A DNA stretch of 64,000 nt from Primulina eburnea (lineage: Eukaryota; Streptophyta; Magnoliopsida; Lamiales; Gesneriaceae), in the NCBI RefSeq assembly GCF_022965805.1, contig NC_133104.1:19577071-19641070 (forward strand), given 5' to 3'. A program made the position numbers and the translations under genes. This document shows positions 33,832-44,831 of this stretch, in pieces. The first letter of the stretch is position 1. Each line of letters opens with the position of its first letter. Below the pieces are notes generated by a model, which had not been told where the DNA came from, made no database searches, and was given only the letters and a program-made list of their open reading frames with translations.

Positions 33832-33836
33832 ATTGT
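33832..33836. repeat. Right target-site duplication of N2 (ATTGT)
   Basis: Second copy of ATTGT. T2 gag continues in frame after it. Confidence 0.96.
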
Positions 33837-34834
33837 TGAGGCAGCGGAGTGCTCCTTATGTTGCTCCGATACCGAGACCACCAGCACCTCCATCCCAAGT
33901 TCCTCCTCCTCGATTCGAAAGCGGTGGTAGTAGCAGTGGCAGAAAGGAACAGCTGAAGGCGAAGGGGAAACAGTTTAAGCGACCTGGGAGCAGTTCGTCC
34001 AGCTCCAGCGGATCAAGACAGACGGGTTTTGATCAAAGTTCAAGGACTTCAGGTGTTTACTGTAATTCTTGTGGAGGTAGACATGCGACTGAACAGTGCC
34101 AAGGAGTTACAGGTCGATGCAACATTTGTAGGCAACCGGGGCATTTTGCCAAAGTCTGTCCCCAGAGGAGTGTACAACAAGGCCAGAGTGGAAGAGCATC
34201 CGGTTCCGTACCTCAGTTTGAGCGGCAGGCATCATCAGTTCACTCTTTTCAGCCTCCACCGGTACAGACTCCACCCAGAGGCCGAGGTAGTCAGATGGTG
34301 AGTCAACCTCCGAGGCAACAGGCTCAAGTGTTTGCATTGACCGAAGAGCAAGCACAAGATGCACCAGATGATGTGATAGCAGGTAACTGTCTCCTTTATG
34401 GTTATCCTGCTTATATCTTGATAGATACAGGTGCATCGCATACATTCATTTCAGAGCGATTTGCATTGTTGCATTCATTGCCTGTTGAGTCTTTGCTAGA
34501 TGTTGTATCTATTAATTCTCCGTTGGGCAGTGGATTGATTTCTGTAACTACGGTTAGACATTGCATCCTACAGTTTGAGGGGCATGAGATTGACCTAGAT
34601 TGTATAGTATTGGGTCTAGCTGATTTTGATTGTATAGTCGGTATTGACATGCTAACAAAGTACAGAGCTACCGTGGATTGTTTCCACAAGATTGTCAGAT
34701 TCAGACCCGAGAAGACAAACGAGTGGAAATTCTACGGGAAGGGTTCCAGATCTCGGATTCCCTTGATTTCGGCTCTTACTATGAACAGATTATAGCAAAA
34801 AAGAGCAGATGGTTTCTTTATTTATGCTGTAGAC
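33837..34834 (+). pseudogene. gag-pol: T2 gag C-terminus and protease, one nonsense codon
   Basis: This continues T2 gag: Pro-rich linker, Ser run, zinc knuckles CNSCGGRHATEQC and CNICRQPGHFAKVC. With no stop it then enters protease (LIDTGASHTFISERFALLHS, GIDMLTKYRATVDCFHKIV). Gag and pol are thus one fused frame in this lineage, which shows that the TAG in T1 at 1028-1030 is a defect. A TAG at 34793-34795 (MNRL then stop) breaks the frame; the same frame is open again from the next codon and runs on into RT. Confidence 0.91.
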
Positions 34835-35689
34835 ATGCAGAAGACGAGCCCGACATTGGCAGATATACCAGTAGTGCGGGAATTTCCAGATATTTTTCCA
34901 GATGAGATCCCAGGATTACCTCCGGTTCGTGAGGTAGATTTCAGTATTGATCTTACACCAGGTACCGTCCCTATTTCGAGAGCTCCGTATCGGATGGCAC
35001 CCATCGAACTAAAAGAATTGAAAGCACAATTAGAAGATCTTCTGGCCAAGGGATATATCAGACCTAGTGTATCTCCTTGGGGCGCTCCGGTGCTATTTGT
35101 GCGGAAGAAAGACGGTTCGATGCGATTGTGTATTGATTACAGGCAACTGAACAAGGCAACGATCAAGAATAAATATCCTTTGCCTAGGATTGATGATTTA
35201 TTTGATCAGTTGCAGGGATCCTCCGTGTATTCGAAGATTGATTTGCGATCCGGATATCATCAGCTCCGAGTTCGAAATGTAGATATACCGAAGACAGCAT
35301 TTAGAACCAGGTATGGACATTACGAATTTATTGTCATGCCTTTCGGTTTAACAAATGCTCCTGCGGTATTTATGGGCTTGATGAACCAAGTGTTTCTGAG
35401 GTATTTAGATGATTTTGTGATCGTTTTCATAGATGATATTTTGGTGTATTCGAAAAACAGAAATGAGCATGCAGAGCATCTCAGAATTGTTTTGCAGACG
35501 TTGAGAAACGAGCGACTGTATGCTAAATTGTCAAAGTGTGAGTTTTGGTTGAATCGAGTTGTATTCTTGGGGCATAACATTTCTGGAGATGGTATTTCTG
35601 TAGATCCGAGTAAAGTGGAAGCTGTGATTAGTTGGTCGAGACCGACTTCTGTGCCAGAAATACGCAGTTTCATGGGCTTAGCCGGATAA
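34835..35689 (+). pseudogene. pol: T2 reverse transcriptase, tandem copy 1
   Basis: This includes the RT entry ([20 protein letters not shown]), [48 protein letters not shown] and the catalytic box [10 protein letters not shown], and ends at SFMGLAG. There TAA (35687-35689) replaces the first Tyr of the conserved GYYRRFI. It is in the same frame as the protease. RNase H start sequence (about 174 bp) follows before copy 2. It differs from copies 2 and 3 at only a few positions. Confidence 0.92.
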
Positions 35690-35852
35690 TACAGAAGATT
35701 CATCAAAGATTTCTCCAGTATTGCAAAGCCAATAACTCAATTGACGCAAAAGAATGCACCATTTGTTTGGTCAGAGGAGTGTGAGTCTAGCTTTCTAGAG
35801 TTGAAGAAAAGGCTGACCAGTGCTCCAGTACTGACGATACCTTCAGGTACGG

Positions 35853-36704
35853 GTGATTTCGTACCCGACATTGGCAGATATACCAGTAGTGCGGGAATTT
35901 CCAGATATTTTTCCAGATGAGATCCCAGGATTACCTCCGGTTCGTGAGGTAGATTTCAGTATTGATCTTACACCAGGTACCGTCCCTATTTCGAGAGCTC
36001 CGTATCGGATGGCACCCATCGAACTAAAAGAATTGAAAGCACAATTAGAAGATCTTCTTGCCAAGGAATATATCAGACCTAGTGTATCTCCTTGGGGCGC
36101 TCCGGTGCTGTTTGTGCGGAAGAAAGACGGTTCGATGCGATTGTGTATTGATTACAGGCAACTGAACAAGGCAACGATCAAGAATAAATATCCTTTGCCT
36201 AGGATTGATGATTTATTTGATCAGTTGCAGGGATCCTCCGTGTATTCGAAGATTGATTTGCGATCCGGATATCATCAGCTCCGAGTTCGAAATGTAGATA
36301 TACCGAAGACAACATTTAGAACCAGGTATGGACATTACGAATTTATTGTCATGCCTTTCGGTTTAACAAATGCTCCTGCGGTATTTATGGGCTTGATGAA
36401 CCAAGTGTTTCAGAGGTATTTAGATGATTTTGTGATCGTTTTCATAGATGATATTTTGGTGTATTCGAAAAACAGAAATGAGCATGCAGAGCATCTCAGA
36501 ATTGTTTTGCAGACGTTGAGAAACGAGCGACTGTATGCTAAATTGTCAAAGTGTGAGTTTTGGTTGAATCGAGTTGTATTCTTGGGGCATATCATTTCTG
36601 GAGATGGTATTTCTGTAGATCCGAGTAAAGTGGAAGCTGTGATTAGTTGGTCGAGACCGACTTCTATGCCAGAAATACGCAGTTTCATGGGCTTAGCCGG
36701 ATAA
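35853..36704 (+). pseudogene. pol: T2 reverse transcriptase, tandem copy 2
   Basis: Near-identical to copy 1, with all RT motifs including VFIDDIL, and the same TAA (36702-36704) in GYYRRFI. Substitutions include LLAKEYIR for LLAKGYIR. The frame differs from copy 1, so it could not be read through. Confidence 0.92.
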
Positions 36705-36867
36705 TACAGAAGATTTATCAAAGATTTCTCCAGTATTGCAAAGCCAATAACTCAATTGACGCAAAAGAATGCACCATTTGTTTGGTCAGAGGAGTGTGAG
36801 TCTAGCTTTCTAGAGTTGAAGAAAAGGCTGACCAGTGCTCCAGTACTGACGATACCTTCAGGTACGG

Positions 36868-37719
36868 GTGATTTCGTACCCGACATTGGCAGATATACCA
36901 GTAGTGCGGGAATTTCCAGATATTTTTCCAGATGAGATCCCAGGATTACCTCCGGTTCGTGAGGTAGATTTCAGTATTGATCTTACACCAGGTACCGTCC
37001 CTATTTCGAGAACTCCGTATCGGATGGCACCCATCGAACTAAAAGAATTGAAAGCACAATTAGAAGATCTTCTGGCCAAGGAATATATCAGACCTAGTGT
37101 ATCTCCTTGGGGCGCTCCGGTGCTGTTTGTGCGGAAGAAAGACGGTTCGATGCGATTGTGTATTGATTACAGGCAACTGAACAAGGCAACGATCAAGAAT
37201 AAATATCCTTTGCCTAGGATTGATGATTTATTTGATCAGTTGCAGGGATCCTCCGTGTATTCGAAGATTGATTTGCGATCCGGATATCATCAGCTCCGAG
37301 TTCGAAATGTAGATATACCGAAGACAGCATTTAGAACCAGGTATGGACATTACGAATTTATTGTCATGCCTTTCGGTTTAACAAATGCTCCTGCGGTATT
37401 TATGGGCTTGATGAACCAAGTGTTTCAGAGGTATTTAGATGATTTTGTGATCGTTTTCATAGATGATATTTTGGTGTATTCGAAAAACAGAAATGAGCAT
37501 GCAGAGCATCTCATAATTGTTTTGCAGACGTTGAGAAACGAGCGACTGTATGCTAAATTGTCAAAGTGTGAGTTTTGGTTGAATCGAGTTGTATTCTTGG
37601 GGCATATCATTTCTGGAGATGGTATTTCTGTAAATCCGAGTAAAGTGGAAGCTGTGATTAGTTGGTCGAGACCGACTTCTGTGCCAGAAATACGCAGTTT
37701 CATGGGCTTAGCCGGATAA
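36868..37719 (+). pseudogene. pol: T2 reverse transcriptase, tandem copy 3
   Basis: Same motifs and same TAA (37717-37719). Private changes include ISRTPYRM for ISRAPYRM and GISVNPSK for GISVDPSK. It leads into the RNase H part. Confidence 0.92.
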
Positions 37720-38037
37720 TACAGAAGATTTATCAAAGATTTCTCCAGTATTGCAAAGCCAATAACTCAATTGACGCAAAAGAATGCACCATTTGTTTGG
37801 TCAGAGGAGTGTGAGTCTAGCTTTCTAGACTTGAGGAAAAGGCTGACCAGTGCTCCAGTACTGACGATACCTTCAGGATACTACAGAAGATTTATAAAAG
37901 ATTTCTCCAGTATTGCAAAGCCAATAACTCAATTGACGCAAAAGAATGCACCATTTGTTTGGTCAGAGGAGTGTGAGTCTAGCTTTCTAGAGTTGAAGAA
38001 AAGGCTGACCAGTGCTCCAGTACTGACGATACCTTCA
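37714..38037 (+). repeat. 162-bp in-frame duplication at the RT/RNase H junction of T2
   Basis: GGATA(A/C)TACAGAAG starts at 37714 and 37876. The repeated stretch (54 codons) encodes [20 protein letters not shown] and on to LTIPSG. The first copy has the TAA stop and the second has the sense Tyr codon. Confidence 0.93.
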
Positions 38038-39945
38038 GGTACGGGTGATTTCGTTGTATATTGCGATGCCTCTCATAGAGGTTTGGGATGTGTTCTTATG
38101 CAGCGAGGCCATGTGATCTCATACGCCTCGAGACAATTGAAGCCACATGAAGTTCGATACCCCATTCATGATCTGGAATTGGCGGCTATCGTATTTGCAT
38201 TAAAGATTTGGCGTCATTATCTCTATGGCGAGAAATTTGAGATCTTCTCCGATCACAAGAGTCTGAAGTACCTATTTTCTCAATCAGAACTGAACATGAG
38301 GCAGCGTAGATGGCTTGATCTACTAAAAGACTTTGACTGTGAAATCAAATATTATCCAGGGAAGTCAAATGCAGCAGCAGATGCCTTGAGTCGTAAGGTA
38401 TGTTCTTTGTCCTTATCGACGATAGGTGTTAACAAGTTAGTTGAAAATTGCTGTACATCTGGATTAGAATTTGATACAGATAGTAAGCCACTACGACTTT
38501 TTACGATCCAAGTTGAGCCCAATTTGATTATGAGGATCAAGGAAGCACAAAGAACCGATCAGAATGTGCAGAAATCAATCCAAATGGTCAGATTAGGGCA
38601 TGTATCAGAATATCAGGTACGAGATCATGTGTTGTATGTGAATAACCGTCTAGTTGTGCCAGATGTGGCAGATTTGAGACAGCAGATTCTGACAGAGGCA
38701 CATTGTAGTCGGTTCAGCATTCATCCGGGTGGCAGGAAGATGTACAACGACTTGAAGACACAATTCTGGTGGAAGCAAATGAAGTCAGACATTGCCGAAT
38801 TTGTGTCTAATTGTTTGAACTGCCAACAGGTGAAAGCTGAGAGGAAGAAACCTGGTGGATTACTTCAAAGTTTAGCCATTCCAGAATGGAAATGGGATCA
38901 CATTTCCATGGATTTTGTGACGAAGTTACCACGGTCATCCAGAGGCTGCGATGCTATTTGGGTTATCATTGACAGATTGACCAAATCTGCATGTTTCATC
39001 CCATACAGAATGACATATAGACAGGATCAGATGGCGGAGATTTATATTCGTGAGGTAGTCAGATTGCATGGAGTGCCGAAGTCTATCGTATCAGATCGTG
39101 ATCCACGATTCACTTCACACTTCTGGCACAGTCTAGAGCAGGACTTAGGTACGACATTACACCTGAGTGCTTACCATCCTCAGACAGACGGACAGTCAGA
39201 GCGGACTATCCAGACTTTAGAGGATATATTGAGAGCCGTCGTGCTAGATTTTGGCATTGGTTGGCAAGATTCCCTACCTCTTTGCGAATTCTCTTACAAT
39301 AATAGCTATCAGACGAGTATCGAGATGGCACCGTTTGAAGCTTTGTATGGCAAGAAGTGCAGATCTCCGCTATACTGGGATGACGTTTCAGAGGTACCAG
39401 AACTTGGGCCAGATATGATTCGTGACATGACAGAGAAGGTGAAACTCATTCAGAAGAGGATGAAGACAGCACAAGATCGACAAGCAAAGTATGCCAATAT
39501 CAGACGTAGACCGTTAGTATTTGAGGCGGGAGATAGAGTATTCTTAAATATTTCTCCATTCAGAGGCGTTGTTCGATTTGGCAAACGCGGGAAACTATCT
39601 CCTCGATACATTGGTCCTTACGAGATTCTTGAGAAGATTGGCGATCGAGCTTATCGACTTGCACTTCCTCCTTCTCTATCTGGGATACATGATGTCTTTC
39701 ATGTATCGATGTTGCGTAAGTATATGCCAGATGTTTCTCATGTCATTCAACCTGACGAAGCTCAACTTGATCAGACATTGAGCTATGTGGAACAACCGAT
39801 ACAGATTCTTGATCGGAAAGAAAAGAAGCTCAGAACGAAGAATATTCCACTCGTGAAAGTTCAGTGGAGTCGTCATGGCATTGAGGAAGCGGCTTGGGAG
39901 ACAGAAGCCAACATGCGACAGAAACACCCCGAATTATTTCAATAA
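37771..39945 (+). pseudogene. pol: T2 RNase H, integrase and chromodomain-like tail
   Basis: A long frame (stop TAA 39943-39945) contains the partly duplicated connection region, then RNase H ([20 protein letters not shown]), the HHCC finger (HPGGRKM ... [12 protein letters not shown]), the integrase core, [16 protein letters not shown] and the chromodomain-like end ([20 protein letters not shown]). Catalytic Asp is at 39094-39096 (SDRDPRF) and Glu at 39199-39201 (SERTIQ). One codon is missing between them (LHLSAYHPQ against LHLSTAYHPQ in T1 and T3), giving 34 rather than 35 intervening residues. With the upstream stops, the frame can only be a relic. Confidence 0.9.
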
Positions 39946-40008
39946 TGTAAGTATTGATCTAACTTTGATATTATTACTTTTGATGCTTTCATTGATAGAA
40001 TGATGTGC

Positions 40009-40046
40009 GATTTCGAGGGCGAAATCATTTCTTAGAGGGGGAGAAA
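40009..40046 (+). other. T2 polypurine tract and hairpin
   Basis: AGAGGGGGAGAAA ends at 40046 against the 3' LTR. Inverted repeat GATTTCG-AGGG-CGAAATC at 40009-40026; arms as in T1, loop differs by one base. Confidence 0.88.
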
Positions 40047-41981
40047 TGTAAGGCTCGAAGATTTAGTTATCATAATCAGAGGGATTTGTTGATAATTAAT
40101 ATGATTGTAGATGTATTTCATTGGACTAGAAAAGAAAGGGAAATGTATAATAAAGATGTGAAAGATAGTCAAAAGAATAAGTAAGGCCGAAGCTATGGCG
40201 CATATGCGCGAAGGAATGCGTGCATATGCATGAGAATTCCAGTAGCATTGGCGTATATGCGCGGAAAGAGTGGCGCATATGCGTGACATGTACAGCAGCC
40301 TTGGCGCATATGCGCGAGAGTAGTGGCGCATAAGCACGGAGCGTCCAGAACTATTGGCGCATATGCGCGAGTTTAGTGGCGCATATGCGCGAGTGCTAAA
40401 TCTGCCGAGACAGTAGGTTCGGCGCATATGCGCGAGTAATGCCGCGCATATGCGCGAGACGTGTATTGCAAAGAACAAGCCATGTGTTCGAAACATGCAA
40501 AGTATATATATGATTTGCCTCGATTCTTTCCTCCATTTCAGCAGAAGTCTTCGAAAAGGCTGAGGGAGAAGCTTCATTTCTTCTTACTTTCCAATTGTGT
40601 TCTTGCAAGATTTAGCAACCCAAATTCAAATCCGATTTCGGTTTTGAGATCCTCTCGGTATTGGCTACACAGTGATGTAAGTTTATTCGATTTCGGTAAG
40701 TTTTGAAATTCAGATATTGGGGAAATGAGAATATGATAGTTATATTGTGTTCTTGGCATATTGAGCATGATATATTTGTAAACGGATCATAGAAAGGATA
40801 TCATATGCATTTCCTATGAATTTCAGTATGATTTATGAATTGTTGGGATAGGATTTATTGTGTTTTGGATGGATATTGTATTGGGTTATGAATTAGAATG
40901 ATTGAGGATGAGATAATGTTGATATCTGTTAAGATTTGGATTGACCGGTATCGAGAATTACGTCGTTATGCCGTCAAATTGTATCAAGATCACGTAGTGA
41001 CTTGGATATGTGTTGATTAGATTAGGAATTTATAGAGTTTATATCAACATTTCCATTTCAGATTCGTATTGGCGATCGTGACAGCGATTCTACAACGAAA
41101 GGTATAGTACATGTTTTGTTTGGGGAATCACGACTCAAATAAGATCACATTTGAGTTTCCCAACCAAAATCACATACTTGTTTTATTGTTCATACCTTGA
41201 TATGATTATGATTGTTATAGATTTGTTTATAGAACTTGTATTCAGATCTTGCTATGCTTTGTTTACAGATCGTGTAGCATTGCATTATGCTTGTTTACAG
41301 ATTTTGGTATTCACGCATTAAGATAGGGCAGTCTGGAGATCAGGCAGACTACTAGATGTTCGGCGATATCTCAGCTTAGGGGAAGATCACCGATCCTATT
41401 GTAGACGTGGATACAGATCAGGCCGAAGTCTAGGAATAAGACGTACAGCACCTCGATTGGCAGGGTAGGTGACAGCCAGTGACGTCTTATTCACAACGGG
41501 ATCCCTAGAGTTTTAGTCGAGTCGAGTCTAGACATGATTAGATTCGCATTGCATGATTTTATATGAATGACATTCATCTCAGCATGTTTCATGTTTAGAT
41601 TGTTTATATGCATGTTACATGTTTATACTGGGATTTGTTCTCACCGGTTTTCCGGCTGTTGTTATGTTTGTATGTGTGCATAACAACAGGTGGGGCAGGA
41701 TCTGGGTCGAGACAGAGATGATCGTGATAGCGTGGTGATCTCGGGCGCAGCAGAGGACTAGTGGTTCTTTTGTTAGACTTGTACTACCGTTTGTTTATAG
41801 ATGGTATTGAACACTAGTTGTAAGAACAAGACTTGTACTTCATGTTTATATTGTAAGTTAAACTAAGAATTATGTTTGTTTAGTTACATTTGATTTACTG
41901 TAAAAAGCAAAAATTTGACCCACGTTTTTAATAACAATCCATTTAATCCCAAGAAAAAGAATTAGAGCCCGGGTCCCCACA
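40047..41981 (+). repeat. T2 3' LTR (1935 bp)
   Basis: Starts TGTAAGGCTCG and ends GGGTCCCCACA, followed by T3 integrase coding. 41009-41981 matches the surviving part of the 5' LTR base for base in length. Splice-like GT at 40677, AG ending 41061, GT at 41102; structured module 41329-41492. Confidence 0.94.
40198..40511 (+). promoter_or_regulatory. T2 LTR promoter: ten phased GCGCATATGCGC-type palindromes and TATA box
   Basis: Palindromes, some with one to three changes, start at 40198, 40220, 40251, 40273, 40304, 40326, 40357, 40379, 40422 and 40444. Every pair is exactly 22 bp apart; pairs repeat at 53, 53, 53 and 65 bp. The TATA run 40503-40511 starts about 47 bp after the array. Linkers differ from those in T1, so spacing is better conserved than the sequence around it. 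Confidence 0.75.
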
Positions 41982-43054
41982 CTATTCCTGAATGGAAATG
42001 GGATCACATTTCCATGGATTTCGTGACGAGGCTACCTCGATCTTCGAAGGGCTGTGATTCGATTTGGGTTGTCATTGACAGACTGACCAAATCTGCCTGT
42101 TTCATCCCGTACAGAATGACATATCGACATGATCAGATGGCAGAGTTATATGTCAGAGAGGTCGTCAGATTGCACGGTGTGCCGAAGTCGATCGTATCAG
42201 ATCGTGATCCACGATTCACTTCTCACTTTTGGCACAGCCTGCAGCATGCTCTAGGTACGAATTTACACCTGAGCACTGCTTATCATCCTCAGACGGACGG
42301 ACAGTCAGAGCGGACTATCCAGACTTTAGAGGACATGCTGAGAGCTGTAGTACTAGATTTTTGTACTAGTTGGCAAGATTCCTTGCCGTTGTGTGAGTTT
42401 TCATACAACAACAGCTATCAGACTAGCATTGAGATGGCACCGTTCGAAGCTTTATACAGAAAGAAGTGCAGATCTCCGTTGTACTGGGATGATATCTCTG
42501 AGGTACCAGAGTTAGGGCCTGATATGATTCGTGAGATGACCGAAAAAGTGAAGATCATTCAGAAACGAATGAAAACAGCACAAGATAGGCAAGCGAAATA
42601 CGCCAATGTCAGACGCAGACCGTTGGTATTTGAGGAGGGAGACAGAGTATTTTTGAAGATTTCACCTTTCAGAGGCGTTGTCAGATTTGGCAAGCGAGGA
42701 AAGTTGTCTCCAAGATACGTCGGTCCGTATGAAATCCTTGAGAAGATTGGCGATCGAGCTTACAGACTTGCTCTTCCTCCTTCATTATCTGGTATTCATG
42801 ATGTATTTCATGTCTCGATGTTGCGTAGATATATGCCAGATAGTTCTCATGTCATTCAGCCTGACGAAGCCGAACTAGATCAGACTCTGAGCTATGTTGA
42901 AAGACCGATACAGATCCTTGATCGGAAAGAGAAACAACTTAGAACTAAGATGATTTCGCTTGTGAAGGTTCAATGGAGTCGGCATGGCATCGAGGAAGCA
43001 ACTTGGGAGACAGAGTCTGATATGAGACAGAGATATCCTGAGTTATTCACATGA
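41982..43054 (+). CDS. pol: T3 integrase core and chromodomain-like tail (partial)
   Basis: The frame is open from the T2 junction ([18 protein letters not shown]) to TGA 43052-43054. Catalytic residues are present: Asp 42017-42019, Asp 42200-42202 and Glu 42308-42310, with 35 residues between the last two. The GPY/F module ([16 protein letters not shown]) and the tail ([20 protein letters not shown]) follow. No stop or frameshift was seen, so of the three T elements this part is the best preserved, though the N-terminal domains lie outside the window. Confidence 0.92.
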
Positions 43055-43117
43055 GGTAAGTATTTATTCAGCTTTTGTTTACACTACTGTTTATATACGC
43101 CCTGAGTTGATGCTTGC

Positions 43118-43155
43118 AAGTTCGAGGACGAACTTATATCTAAGAGGGGGAGAAA
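43118..43155 (+). other. T3 polypurine tract and hairpin
   Basis: AAGAGGGGGAGAAA (43142-43155) abuts the LTR. Inverted repeat AAGTTCG-AGGA-CGAACTT at 43118-43135: compared with N1-N3 both ends of the outer base pair changed together. Confidence 0.88.
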
Positions 43156-44831
43156 TGTAATGCCCGGAAATGTTAAAAATGTGAAGGGTACAATGTTGGA
43201 ACAGATTCAGTGGCGCCCGGGCGGCAGAAAAGTCCCGCCCGAGCGCCATTGTTCAACAATGTTATGCTTTGGACAGAACCTTCCGCGCCCGAGCGGTACA
43301 TTTTGACCGCTCGAGCGCCAAAGTGTCATTCGAAAAGTGTTGGACAGAGACTGTCGCGCCTGAGCGGTACATTCTTACCGCCCGAGCGCCGCCTGAAATG
43401 TGTAAAATTTTAAAGAAGACACGTATGAGATTACATGCAATATATATAATGTGTTGTCTTCACTTTCCTTCATTCAGACAAAAAGAACCGAGAGCAAGCC
43501 TTGTTCCTTCAAGCTTTTTCATTTTAGATTTGAGATTGTGCAAGATTTGTTCATCTGATTTTAATTCCGAGCCCGGATTTGTGATCCTTGCAACAAGAAC
43601 TAGCAAAGGATGTAAGTATTATTCATTTACAGCATGTTTCGAAATATATGTGTTGGAGAAATTATGATTGTGTTGAAAAGATGTGTTCTTGAAATGTTGA
43701 GTTTGATATATTCGTTACCGGTTTGATTTTCGGACACCGTACGTGGTTATTTCGAAATTCCAGCATGTATATTGAATTGGTTGGGAAGAATTGAGCATGT
43801 CACATTGGGTTTTGATGAGAGATTATTATTGTTTGAGTTAGCGGTATCGCGAGACTACGCCGTTATGCCGTCAAGTTATATCAAAACCGAGTATTGATTT
43901 GTATATGAGTTGCTTGAATTGTATATTGATAGAATGTATGTCTACATTGCCTTTCAGAGTTATTATTGTCAGACTCGACAATCCGATTTCAAGATCTCGA
44001 CAGACATTGTGCGACGAAAGGTATAATTCATGTGGTCACGGGATTGCACAACTCGATTCAGATTTGATACGAGTTTCCCTAAATCACATACTAGATTGTT
44101 ATTACATTTCATTATGTAATGCTTTGTTTATTGATTTATAGTCGAGTCCTGATATAGGAGATACTGGCAGACTGGCCAAAACTAGACGTTTCGGTGTATC
44201 GACGCATAGGAGTAGATTTGCTCTATGTGTAGACCCTCGATACAGAGCTGACCGAAGTCTAGGAATAAGACGTACCGTCGCCCCGATTGGTTGAGTAGGT
44301 GACAGACCGTATTATTCACACCGGGATCCCTAGATTAGAAATGAGTCGAGTCAAGATTTAAATGTTGAATACAGATTGGTATTCTTTTACATGTCTTAGA
44401 TTATCATTCATGTTAATTGATATATGCTATGCTTTTGTACATGATTTATGACATTGCATGCATCCATGTTTTATACTGGGATATGTTCTCACCGGAGTTA
44501 TCCGGCTGTTGTCGTGTCTGTATGTGTGCATGGCAACAGGTGGGGCAGGATCTGGGTCACGAGGAAGATGAGAGATTGTTGATAGAGTGGTGATCTCGGG
44601 CGTTGCAGCTACTATTTGTTTGTACTAGACTTGTACCGAAACTTTTAAACACTGGTGTATGGTTGTACTAGACAGACATGTATGTACATTATGTTGTTTA
44701 TTTCAGTTAAAGACATGATATGCTTTAGTTACACATTTGAATTAATATTAAAAGCAAATTTTTGACCCACATTTTCAGGCAAAGATCCAATTAAATCCCA
44801 AAAGAATTGAGTTAGAGCCCGGGTCCCCACA
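43156..44831 (+). repeat. T3 3' LTR (1676 bp)
   Basis: TGTAATGCCCGG to GGGTCCCCACA. Contains palindrome pairs, TATA, splice-like motifs (GT 43612, AG ending 43957, GT 44021), a structured module near 44160-44318 and the CTGTTGTCGTG/CATGGCAACAG hairpin near 44505-44540. Its partner LTR is outside the window. Confidence 0.93.
43215..43449 (+). promoter_or_regulatory. T3 LTR promoter: three palindrome pairs and TATA box
   Basis: Cores (GCCCGGGC, GCCCGAGC, GCTCGAGC, GCCTGAGC) start at 43215, 43237, 43287, 43309, 43358 and 43380: 22 bp within pairs, 71-72 bp between pairs, the same grid as N2. Each pair is an extended inverted repeat. TATA run at about 43439-43449. Confidence 0.72.

Larger units (their letters stand above)
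34849..37878 (+). repeat. Three tandem 1015-bp repeats of the T2 RT region
   Basis: CCCGACATTGG starts at 34849, 35864 and 36879: period exactly 1015 bp. The junction sequence is TTTCGTACCCGACATTGG both times. By eye the copies differ at about 5-8 positions per kb. As 1015 is not a multiple of 3, each copy is in a new frame. Copy 3 ends in a further 162-bp duplication. Confidence 0.95.
24025..41981 (+). mobile_element. T2: Ty3/Gypsy Tekay-like element hosting T1 and N2
   Basis: T2 is visible as the 3' half of its 5' LTR (24025-24997), leader and gag (to 25863), then gag-pol and the 3' LTR (33837-41981). T1 occupies its 5' LTR and N2 its gag. The LTR pieces 24025-24997 and 41009-41981 are both exactly 973 bp, with about a dozen differences by eye. 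T2 ends at 41981 inside the integrase gene of T3; the expected TSD is CTATT (41982-41986). T2 carries nonsense codons and tandem duplications in RT, so it is non-functional. Confidence 0.93.
41982..44831 (+). mobile_element. T3: Ty3/Gypsy Tekay-like element, 3' end only
   Basis: Only the integrase core, polypurine tract and 3' LTR are in the window; T2 interrupts it at 41981/41982 and the rest lies to the left. It ends at 44831 (GGGTCCCCACA) inside GA. The expected TSD is AGGGA (44832-44836). Its coding part is intact, and its promoter palindromes are of the GC-rich type shared with N1-N3. Confidence 0.9.

Noticed and set aside
40198..40455. Regular short repeats that resemble a CRISPR array
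   Set aside because: Units are perfect 12-bp palindromes with 10-bp and longer related linkers in a plant LTR; no cas genes, no unique spacers.
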